A DNA stretch of 64,000 nucleotides, from NCBI RefSeq assembly GCF_020731355.1, contig NZ_JAJFZK010000006.1, positions 248,001 through 312,000 of the forward strand, read 5' to 3'. Positions 54,321 to 61,328 of this stretch are shown piece by piece; position 1 is the stretch's first letter; every line of letters begins with the position of its first letter. Position numbers and translations under genes: made by a program. This DNA comes from Bacillus sp. REN16 (lineage in GTDB: Bacteria > Bacillota > Bacilli > Bacillales > Bacillaceae_L). Under the pieces are notes generated by a model. It was not told the origin of the DNA. It made no database searches and saw only the letters and a program-made list of their open reading frames with translations.

Positions 54321-54327
54321 CCTTCAG

Positions 54328-56289
54328 TTACTCCCCTTCTACGACCGATAAATTTTCATTGTCCAAAATATTTGAATCATCATCAAGACCAAAGGCAACA
54401 TTGGATTCAATCCACTTACGTCGCGGTTCTACTTTATCACCCATAAGTGTTGTAACTCTACGATCGGCTCTTGCTCCATCATCAATTCGGACTCGAATTA
54501 GCGTTCTCGTTTCAGGGTTCATCGTTGTGTCCCAAAGTTGATCAGCATTCATTTCCCCTAGACCTTTATAGCGTTGAATGATATACCCTTTTCCTACTTT
54601 GTTGATAGCACTATTTAATTCACTTTCATCCCAGGCATATTCGATGACTTCCTTCTTTCCAGTACCTTTACTAACCTTGTAAAGCGGTGGCAGGGCAATA
54701 TAAACCTTACCTGCATCAATTAAAGGCTTCATATAGCGATAAAAGAAGGTTAAGAGCAATACCTGAATATGAGCTCCGTCAGTATCAGCATCCGTCATAA
54801 TCACAACTTTATCATAATTGATGTCTTCAATAGTAAAGTCTGCTCCGACACCGCCACCGACTGTATGGATAATTGTATTGATTTCTTCATTCTTGAAAAT
54901 ATCAGCAAGCTTTGCTTTTTCCGTATTGATGACCTTACCTCTTAATGGAAGAACAGCTTGGAAACGACGGTCACGTCCTTGTTTAGCAGAACCTCCAGCT
55001 GAATCACCCTCAACTAAGTAAAGTTCATTTTTTTCGGGATTTCGTGATTGAGCAGGAGTTAGCTTACCACTTAATAATGCCTCGGATTTCTTTCTCTTTT
55101 TCCCGCTTCTCGCTTCTTCCCTTGCTTTTCTGGCGGCTTCTCTTGCTTGTGAAGCTTTAATGGCTTTCTTTACAAGAAGTGTACTTACATCTGGATTTTC
55201 TTCAAGGAAATAGGCTAGGTTTTCTGACACAACTGAATCAACGGCAGAACGTGCTTCACTTGTTCCAAGCTTACCTTTTGTTTGACCCTCAAATTGTAAT
55301 AACTCTTCAGGAATACGAACAGATACAATCGCTGTTAATCCTTCACGAATATCAGAGCCATCAAGGTTTTTATCCTTTTCTTTTAATTGGCCAGTTTTTC
55401 GTGCATATTCATTAAAGGCACGGGTTAATGCTGTCTTTGATCCAACTTCATGGGTCCCTCCATCCTTTGTTCGAACGTTATTTACAAAGGATAAAATATT
55501 TTCTGAATACCCATCATTAAATTCAAACGCAAAATCGACTTCAATTCGGTTCTGAATACCCTCAAATGATACAACAGGATGTAAGACATCTTTTTCCTCG
55601 TTCAAATATTGTACAAATGCTTCGAGACCATTCTCATAATGATAAACCTCATTGGAATGATTTCGTTCATCGATAATTTCAATTTTTAATCCTTTTAATA
55701 AAAATGCTGATTCTCTTAAACGTTCACTTAGTATTTCAAAATTAAAAGTGGTTGTACTAAAAATGGTTGGATCTGGTTTGAAATGAATAGTTGTTCCTGT
55801 CTGGTTCGTTTTCCCGATGTTTTCAAGCGTGGTAGCAGGTTTTCCACCATTTTCAAAGCGCTGCTCATATACAAACCCATTACGTTTGATTGTAACAGTT
55901 AACCATTCAGATAAAGCATTCACAACAGAAGCTCCAACCCCATGAAGACCCCCACTTGCTTTATAGCCACCCTGTCCAAACTTTCCACCTGCATGTAGTA
56001 CAGTAAAAATTACCTCTGGTGTTGGTTTACCCATTTTATGCATTCCGGTTGGCATTCCGCGTCCTTTATCTTGGACACTAATACTATTATCCTTATGAAT
56101 TTTAACAATGATGTGATTTCCATAACCAGATAGAGCTTCATCCACTGAATTGTCTACAATTTCATAAACAAGGTGGTGAAGACCTTTACTATCAGTGCTC
56201 CCAATATACATGCCAGGTCTTTTTCTAACGGCTTCAAGGCCTTCTAGTACCTGAATTGCATCATCATTATAATCAAATTGTTGCTTCAC
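54328..56289 (-). CDS. parE: DNA topoisomerase IV subunit B
   Basis: The ATPase subunit of topoisomerase IV. The GHKL domain is marked by YEIVDNSVDEAL and GRGMPTG. The TOPRIM domain has LVEGDSAGGSAKQGRDR and DADTDGAH, for Mg2+ and cleavage. I set the start at the GTG at 56289 (653 residues, the usual length), with AAAGGGG upstream; a TTG one codon before it is an alternative. The frame is open to 56352, but that part has no ribosome-binding site. It is followed by parC 7 bp on. yneT and plsY lie upstream as in B. subtilis. Confidence 0.95.
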   Translation of the reverse strand: MKQQFDYNDDAIQVLEGLEAVRKRPGMYIGSTDSKGLHHLVYEIVDNSVDEALSGYGNHIIVKIHKDNSISVQDKGRGMPTGMHKMGKPTPEVIFTVLHAGGKFGQGGYKASGGLHGVGASVVNALSEWLTVTIKRNGFVYEQRFENGGKPATTLENIGKTNQTGTTIHFKPDPTIFSTTTFNFEILSERLRESAFLLKGLKIEIIDERNHSNEVYHYENGLEAFVQYLNEEKDVLHPVVSFEGIQNRIEVDFAFEFNDGYSENILSFVNNVRTKDGGTHEVGSKTALTRAFNEYARKTGQLKEKDKNLDGSDIREGLTAIVSVRIPEELLQFEGQTKGKLGTSEARSAVDSVVSENLAYFLEENPDVSTLLVKKAIKASQAREAARKAREEARSGKKRKKSEALLSGKLTPAQSRNPEKNELYLVEGDSAGGSAKQGRDRRFQAVLPLRGKVINTEKAKLADIFKNEEINTIIHTVGGGVGADFTIEDINYDKVVIMTDADTDGAHIQVLLLTFFYRYMKPLIDAGKVYIALPPLYKVSKGTGKKEVIEYAWDESELNSAINKVGKGYIIQRYKGLGEMNADQLWDTTMNPETRTLIRVRIDDGARADRRVTTLMGDKVEPRRKWIESNVAFGLDDDSNILDNENLSVVEGE

Positions 56290-56490
56290 CAAAAAACATA
56301 CCCCTTTCATATACAAAACACTTGGGAGAATCCCCAAGTATACAGCTAACAAATAGCCTCTCTCTATATAAGTAGTATCACTATTATAAGCATTTCTTAC
56401 TTAACAGAACAAACGTTTTGTTTTTTAATGCCCTAACCTTTATTTTATATCTTTATCTAGATTTCGCAAACCGTTTCTCGCGAAAAGGCG

Positions 56491-56518
56491 AAAATCCTTG
56501 TGTAAAAACAAGGATTTT
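56491..56518 (-). terminator. Terminator after yneT
   Basis: Perfect 11-bp stem AAAATCCTTGT / ACAAGGATTTT with a 6-nt loop. Confidence 0.8.
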
Positions 56519-56535
56519 GACTAAATTAAGATCTG

Positions 56536-56949
56536 TTATTTTGTCAGCGCATGCTCAACCTTAATACAGCGATCCATAACAACGGTATGTCCACGATCCT
56601 TTAAGAAGTTATATGCTTCTTCACTAACACAACCTAGCTGTGACCAAAACACATCTGCATCAATTTCATCATATTCGTTCGCAACATCCATTAAATACTC
56701 AGGGCGGCGAAAAACGTTAACAATATCAATATGCCCTTTTATATCTTTGAGTGACTTAACCGCTTTTACACCTAAAGTCTCCTCAATTGTTGGATTTACA
56801 GGAATAATTTCATATCCAGCATCTTGCATTGCCTTACTCACCATATTAGAGGTTCTTTCAGGATTATCAGATAATCCTACAACGGCGATCCTTTTACTTT
56901 TCTTTAAAATTTCACCGAGTTCAGCACGAGCTGGAATTTCTAATGCCAT
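56536..56949 (-). CDS. yneT: CoA-binding domain protein (YneT/YccU)
   Basis: A 137-residue single Rossmann-domain protein of the CoA-binding (YccU) family. The nucleotide loop is IAVVGLSDNPERTSN, followed by PVNPTIEETLG and VNVFRRPE. It is the size of the family as a stand-alone domain and lacks the succinyl-CoA ligase extension. Its place next to parE and plsY matches B. subtilis yneT. The exact role is unknown. AAAGGGG precedes the ATG. Divergent from plsY. Confidence 0.9.
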   Translation of the reverse strand: MALEIPARAELGEILKKSKRIAVVGLSDNPERTSNMVSKAMQDAGYEIIPVNPTIEETLGVKAVKSLKDIKGHIDIVNVFRRPEYLMDVANEYDEIDADVFWSQLGCVSEEAYNFLKDRGHTVVMDRCIKVEHALTK

Positions 56950-57227
56950 ATTTGTATCCCCTTTATTAAATAGTAATCAAATGTTATCTTTCATAGTATT
57001 TCGGTCTCAATCCCAGTTATTCCTGCATCTATTTTGATTTTCAACACCATCGATTGTTTATTATACGGTATTCTGCTATTTTTTGTTGAAATTAATAAAA
57101 AAAATGATTATCAGGAAAAATTTCTAGTATAATGAAAATACTTAGACAAGCATGGTATTATCACAAAAGAATGGTACAATGTTGCAGGTAGAACTATCTT
57201 TATTATTTTATTAAAGGAGTTATGAAT

Positions 57228-57839
57228 ATGGCACTATATATTGTAATTATTCTCCTAGCTTATCTTCTTGGCTCGATTCCTTCTGGGTTAATCGTCGGGA
57301 AAGTTGGCTACGGTATTGATATTCGGGAGCATGGAAGCGGAAATTTAGGTGGGACAAACACTTTCCGTACGCTTGGGAAAAAAGCCGGACTAATTGTAAC
57401 GACCGCTGATATTTTAAAAGGAACATTGGCAACCTTGCTTCCTTCTCTTTTATTGGGAGATTCCTTTCCAAATTATTTCCCATTGTTGGTTGGTATGGTG
57501 GCAGTTGTGGGTCATATGTTCCCAATTTTTGCAGGCTTTAAAGGTGGTAAAGCTGTTGCAACCTCTGGTGGGGTACTGTTAGGTTATAATCCAATTCTGT
57601 TTTTAACGACACTGTTATGCTTCTTTATTTTCTTAAAATTGACGAAAATGGTTTCACTCTCTTCTATGCTAGTTGCCATTTATTGTATTACTTTCAGTGT
57701 TGTATATAGTATTTTTATTAAAACAGATTATCCGCTGATCATCGTTGTAACGTTATTAGCAGCATTTGTATTTTATCGTCACCGCGCAAACATTGTCCGG
57801 ATTAAAAATAAGACCGAACCAAAAATTAAATGGTTATAA
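57228..57839 (+). CDS. plsY: Glycerol-3-phosphate acyltransferase PlsY
   Basis: The membrane acyltransferase that transfers an acyl group from acyl-phosphate to glycerol-3-phosphate, the first step of phospholipid synthesis. Motifs on the outer loops are [23 protein letters not shown] and [13 protein letters not shown]. About five transmembrane helices, 203 residues. I choose the ATG at 57228 (GGAG 8 nt upstream); the ATG at 57222 is only 2 nt from it. Known in B. subtilis as yneS. Confidence 0.94.
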   Translation: MALYIVIILLAYLLGSIPSGLIVGKVGYGIDIREHGSGNLGGTNTFRTLGKKAGLIVTTADILKGTLATLLPSLLLGDSFPNYFPLLVGMVAVVGHMFPIFAGFKGGKAVATSGGVLLGYNPILFLTTLLCFFIFLKLTKMVSLSSMLVAIYCITFSVVYSIFIKTDYPLIIVVTLLAAFVFYRHRANIVRIKNKTEPKIKWL

Positions 57840-57842
57840 GGC

Positions 57843-57877
57843 AAAGACGTGTGATCAATTGGTCACACGTCTTTTTT
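57843..57877 (+). terminator. Terminator after plsY
   Basis: AAAGACGTGTGA / TCACACGTCTTT, 7-nt loop, T tail. Confidence 0.88.
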
Positions 57878-57961
57878 CGCCATTATTCGATAAATTTCTA
57901 ACATTTTTTCATAGTTTTATATTATAGTAGAGGTATTATCTATTTTGGGGAGCAATGTCAT

Positions 57962-59149
57962 ATGAGAAGAAGTAGAAAGAAAAAAAGGTCATTTAATATC
58001 ACTAAATATCTGATTAGTATAATTATTCTATTACTTGTTCCGTTAGTTGTTTATTTCACTTTAAATAATGTAAAAGCAAATACGAATACGGCAAGCTACA
58101 CTGCTCGAAATCATGATTTTAAAAAGACTGAGCAAGAATTTAAGCCATTTACAACCTCGATGACACTTTCAGCAATTGGGGATATTTTAATCCATTCCAT
58201 TGTTTATAATGATGCGAACACAGGCAACGGATATGATTTCAAACCAATGATTGCAAATGTAAAGGATTTACTTGAAAACGCGGACCTTACAATTGCAAAT
58301 CAAGAAACAATTGTTGGCGGAACTGAAATTGGATTATCAACCTATCCTAGCTTTAATAGTCCTTTTGAGGTGGCTGACGCATTTAAAGATGCAGGTGTTG
58401 ATATTGTTTCAATTGCGAATAACCATACGCTTGACCGGGGCGAAAAGGCCATTATAAGCGCAACAAATTATTTAAATAGCATTGATATAGAATACACAGG
58501 TGGATACCAGAGTCCTGAAGATAAAAGCAGAATTCGTATATTAAATCGAAATGGAATCAATATTGCATTCCTTTCCTACACATATGGGACGAATGGCATT
58601 CCTGTACCGAATGGAAAAGACTATCTTGTAAACTTAATTGATATGGAATTGATTAAAAAAGATATTAAAGCGGCAAAGGAAGCAGCGGATGTAGTATCGG
58701 TAAGCATGCACTGGGGTAATGAGTATCAATTGTTGCCGAATGATCATCAAAAACAACTAGCTCAGCAGTTGGCAGATGAGGGTGTTGACATCATTATTGG
58801 TCACCATCCTCACGTATTGCAGCCAATGGATTGGTTAACAGGTAAAGATGGAAATCAAACATTTGTTGTTTACTCACTTGGTAATTTTTTATCTGGACAG
58901 ATGTGGGATTATAAGGACATTGGCGGGGTTTTACAGGTTGAAATCGTCAAAGAGGTAAAATCAAAGGATGAAACCATCATTCGTGTTCAAAATCCACAAT
59001 TCACACCAACATTTGTATCTAACAGCCACAATAAAAATTTTAAAGTCGTACAACTAAAAGACGCTGGATCGTTTGGGTTAAACAATGCGACTAGTAAATA
59101 TGAAGAAATGACTCAACATATGAATCAATGGTTAGATGCTGCACAATAA
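57962..59149 (+). CDS. CapA-family metallophosphatase-like protein (PgsA/CapA)
   Basis: A 395-residue protein with an N-terminal basic stretch and a transmembrane anchor (about residues 15-35), placing the catalytic domain outside. The calcineurin-like CapA domain has SAIGDILIHS, NQETIVGG, SIANNHTLDRG, SMHWGNEY and GHHPHVLQP, all metal-site segments. CapA/PgsA homologues take part in poly-gamma-glutamate synthesis, but no pgsBC/capBC is adjacent. The role here may therefore be a different surface function. GGGGAG precedes the ATG. Confidence 0.88.
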   Translation: MRRSRKKKRSFNITKYLISIIILLLVPLVVYFTLNNVKANTNTASYTARNHDFKKTEQEFKPFTTSMTLSAIGDILIHSIVYNDANTGNGYDFKPMIANVKDLLENADLTIANQETIVGGTEIGLSTYPSFNSPFEVADAFKDAGVDIVSIANNHTLDRGEKAIISATNYLNSIDIEYTGGYQSPEDKSRIRILNRNGINIAFLSYTYGTNGIPVPNGKDYLVNLIDMELIKKDIKAAKEAADVVSVSMHWGNEYQLLPNDHQKQLAQQLADEGVDIIIGHHPHVLQPMDWLTGKDGNQTFVVYSLGNFLSGQMWDYKDIGGVLQVEIVKEVKSKDETIIRVQNPQFTPTFVSNSHNKNFKVVQLKDAGSFGLNNATSKYEEMTQHMNQWLDAAQ

Positions 59150-59167
59150 CCAATAAGCATGTAGAAC

Positions 59168-59198
59168 AAGGCACATCCTATGGATATGCCTTTATTTT
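59168..59198. terminator. Bidirectional terminator capA / yneP
   Basis: AAGGCACATCC / GGATATGCCTT (one mismatch) between convergent genes, T-rich tail on the plus strand. Confidence 0.75.
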
Positions 59199-59623
59199 TA
59201 TTCCTGTTTCTTTTTTGCGTTTTCGTAAGCATTATGCCAGGCAGGGTAATGTTTTCTAATCGAGATCGGACGGAATGAATCTTTTTTCACACAAACATGT
59301 GATGAGGTCGCATTAACGGAAATCTCACCATTCGGTCTTTCAATTTGATAGCCATAAATGACACGAAGCCCATCGTAATGTTCAATCCAAGTTTTAACTA
59401 ATGCTGTTTCTCCATATCTTAACGGTTTTTTGTAGGCAACCTGCAGATCAATTACAGGAGAAAGGATACCATCGCTCTCCATTTCCGCGTAGCTAAAACC
59501 CAAATCCTGAATCAGCTGGGTTCTACCAAGCTCCATCCATACTAAATAATTTGCATGGTAAACGACACCCATTTGGTCTGTTTCTGCATATCGTACTTCG
59601 ACTTCTTTCTTTGAAATAAGCAA
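59198..59623 (-). CDS. yneP: Acyl-CoA thioesterase, YbgC/hot-dog type (YneP)
   Basis: A 141-residue hot-dog fold thioesterase. The active-site loop is RYAETDQMGVVYHANYLVW near residue 10, with the catalytic Asp in ETDQMG. This is the 4HBT/YbgC signature. It hydrolyses short or medium acyl-CoAs in related enzymes; the natural substrate is unknown. The start is TTG after GGGAGAGG. The B. subtilis homologue yneP lies in the same neighbourhood. Confidence 0.9.
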   Translation of the reverse strand: MLISKKEVEVRYAETDQMGVVYHANYLVWMELGRTQLIQDLGFSYAEMESDGILSPVIDLQVAYKKPLRYGETALVKTWIEHYDGLRVIYGYQIERPNGEISVNATSSHVCVKKDSFRPISIRKHYPAWHNAYENAKKKQE

Positions 59624-59710
59624 TTTATACCTCTCCCTATACTATATTGTAGTGTTTTCTCTTATCATATAGTATCACATTAAAAAAGCCCTTAAAAATG
59701 AAATGAAAAT

Positions 59711-59737
59711 GGAGTATGCCATAACCAGGCATACTCC
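59711..59737 (-). terminator. Terminator after tlp
   Basis: Perfect 10-bp stem GGAGTATGCC / GGCATACTCC, then a T-rich stretch on the minus strand. Confidence 0.82.
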
Positions 59738-59743
59738 TTGATG

Positions 59744-59977
59744 TTATTGATACCCATTTTCACGAGCTGATGCTTCGTCTTGAATTTCTTCCTTCATTGC
59801 CTCAATTGATTGTTGGCGACGTTCATTTTTTGCTTGAATTCGTTGTTGATCTTGTTCATTTGAGAACTGCATAGACTCTTTGGATTCCTCAATGTTCTCG
59901 ATTGTGTTTTGAACCATGTCCTGCAGCTTTTCTACATTATCACTGCGATCATCAGGTTTTGGCTTATTGTGTGTCAT
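59744..59977 (-). CDS. tlp: Small acid-soluble spore protein Tlp
   Basis: A 77-residue charged protein containing the Tlp core [20 protein letters not shown] and the C-terminal ENGYQ, nearly identical to B. subtilis Tlp, an SASP family member named for its thioredoxin-like sequence. The ATG at 59977 has AGGAGG upstream; the frame's extension to 60022 is not used. sspN lies upstream on the same strand, as in B. subtilis (sspN-tlp), although here a terminator separates them. Expected in the forespore. Confidence 0.95.
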   Translation of the reverse strand: MTHNKPKPDDRSDNVEKLQDMVQNTIENIEESKESMQFSNEQDQQRIQAKNERRQQSIEAMKEEIQDEASARENGYQ

Positions 59978-60092
59978 GCTTATTCCTCCTATGTAATGTC
60001 CTACACCTCTATTTTGCTTCATAAAGTAATAATTTATTTCTAAAATAATGAGGATTCATATGTAAAAAAAGGATATTCATTTGTAAAAAAAT

Positions 60093-60122
60093 AAAAGGAC
60101 GTTATTAAAAACGTCCTTTTTT
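60093..60122 (-). terminator. Terminator after sspN
   Basis: AAAAGGACGTT / AACGTCCTTTT stem with a 6-nt loop and a T tail on the minus strand. Confidence 0.82.
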
Positions 60123-60137
60123 CCAGTGTATTTATGA

Positions 60138-60275
60138 TTATTCACCTTTAGTTTGCATAACCTGAGCATGTTTTCCTGATTTATCCTGCATCTTTTTCCC
60201 TTTATTTCCACCAAATCCACGTGGTTGTGTACCAAGATGGTTAGGTTTGAATTGTTCATGGTCTTTTTGTGGCAT
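60138..60275 (-). CDS. sspN: Small acid-soluble spore protein N
   Basis: A 45-residue basic protein, MPQKDHEQFKPNHLGTQPRG at the start and DKSGKHAQVMQTKGE at the end. The closing block matches the SspN family (DKSGKHPQVIQTKGE in B. subtilis). The ribosome-binding site is GGAGGAGGA just upstream. It precedes tlp on the same strand. It is shorter than common gene-finder cut-offs and is easily missed. Expected to be made in the forespore under SigG, although I could not confirm a promoter. Confidence 0.9.
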   Translation of the reverse strand: MPQKDHEQFKPNHLGTQPRGFGGNKGKKMQDKSGKHAQVMQTKGE

Positions 60276-60374
60276 TTTTTATCCTCCTCCTCCTTTTCAT
60301 TATCACCTGTAACAGTGATTCTCATGTAAAAAGAAGAATGGAGATTGTATCCATATCAAAGATTGAAGGAAAAT

Positions 60375-60506
60375 CTACTCAGCTTTTTCTAATCTTTTTT
60401 TCTCTAATCTCGCCTCGATACGCTCCATTGCTTCTTGGTCTTTTAACAACTGTTGCTTGTTTTCTTTAACCAAATCAGCAAATGATACCTTTCTAACTTT
60501 TCTCAA
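60375..60506 (-). CDS. FbpB-family small basic protein
   Basis: A 43-residue basic protein starting (M)RKVRKVSFADLVKENKQQ from a TTG with GAAGG 8 nt upstream. This matches the FbpB/FbpC family of small basic proteins, which act with the Fur-regulated small RNA FsrA in iron-sparing control in B. subtilis. Strong helical propensity and a Lys/Glu-rich tail fit. No clear Fur box is seen upstream, but a palindrome (60526-60543) lies just before the ribosome-binding site. Confidence 0.78.
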   Translation of the reverse strand: MRKVRKVSFADLVKENKQQLLKDQEAMERIEARLEKKRLEKAE

Positions 60507-60525
60507 TTTTCTCACCTTCCTCTAT

Positions 60526-60543
60526 TTACTATTCTAATAGTAA
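60526..60543. promoter_or_regulatory. Palindrome upstream of fbpB-like gene
   Basis: Perfect inverted repeat TTACTATT-CT-AATAGTAA, 20 bp upstream of the TTG start. It does not match the Fur-box consensus. Possible operator. Confidence 0.4.
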
Positions 60544-60632
60544 TAATCTCCAAAAACGGTGCTAATTATTACAAATTTTCGAAAATTTATTTAAAAAATT
60601 CAAAATGACTATATTTTGTTGAAAAATGACAT

Positions 60633-60666
60633 AAAAAAAGAACCAAATTACCACTGGTTCTTTTTG
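60633..60666 (-). terminator. Terminator after yneN-like gene
   Basis: AAAAAGAACC / GGTTCTTTTT outer stem, T tail on the minus strand. Confidence 0.82.
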
Positions 60667-61191
60667 TTACTTTAATTTATTGACTTTGCTTTCAAGCATA
60701 TCTAAATCTTTTATTTGTCCTCTGGTATATTCACCAATTGTTCCGTCAGAATTAATGAAAAATGTTTCAGGTAATCCAAGTACCTTATAATCACTGCTTG
60801 CTTGGTTTTTCGGATCCATTAAGAGTGGGAAAGTGTAACCCTTGCCTTCAACAAATTTATATGCATTTTCTGCCTTTACTTCAGAAGCTGTCATGTTGAC
60901 TGCAAGCACTTCAACATCTTCTCCCTTTTTCTCGTAAAACGTTTGAATAACAGGCATTTCTTCTCGACATGGCTTACACCACGATGCCCAGAAGTTCACA
61001 ACAACCTTTTTCCCTTTTAGATCGGATAAACGAATCGTCTCGTTTTCATCATTTAATAATTGTACTTCAAAATCAGGTGCCATATTACCGATTTCAATAC
61101 CGGTTACCCCTCTTTTTTGATCTTGAACAAAATCAAGAACAGCATATCCTACTAGCCCGATTAGAACGAGTGCAATAATAATTTTTTTCAC
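60667..61191 (-). CDS. yneN: TlpA/ResA-type thiol-disulfide oxidoreductase (YneN-like)
   Basis: A 174-residue membrane-anchored thioredoxin-like protein. The N-terminal helix (about residues 2-20) is an uncleaved anchor. The thioredoxin domain has the active-site WCKPCREEMP and the cis-Pro region GLPETFFI. It lies outside the membrane and would reduce or exchange disulfides, as ResA or StoA do; the target is unknown. The start is the GTG at 61191 (GGAGG 9 nt upstream). It is 3' of the aconitase gene, as yneN is of citB in B. subtilis. Confidence 0.9.
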   Translation of the reverse strand: MKKIIIALVLIGLVGYAVLDFVQDQKRGVTGIEIGNMAPDFEVQLLNDENETIRLSDLKGKKVVVNFWASWCKPCREEMPVIQTFYEKKGEDVEVLAVNMTASEVKAENAYKFVEGKGYTFPLLMDPKNQASSDYKVLGLPETFFINSDGTIGEYTRGQIKDLDMLESKVNKLK

Positions 61192-61282
61192 GATTAAAAT
61201 CCTCCGTAAAAGTTTCAACAAAATAAATATAATATACCTATTTTCATTATACCTATTTAACCATACAAAAGGACAAAATTAA

Positions 61283-61315
61283 AAGGCAGTTTTGTGAACC
61301 CCACAAAACTGCCTT
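61283..61315 (-). terminator. Terminator after aconitase
   Basis: Perfect 13-bp stem AAGGCAGTTTTGT / ACAAAACTGCCTT with a 7-nt loop. Confidence 0.85.
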
Positions 61316-61328
61316 AAATCAAGGGATA

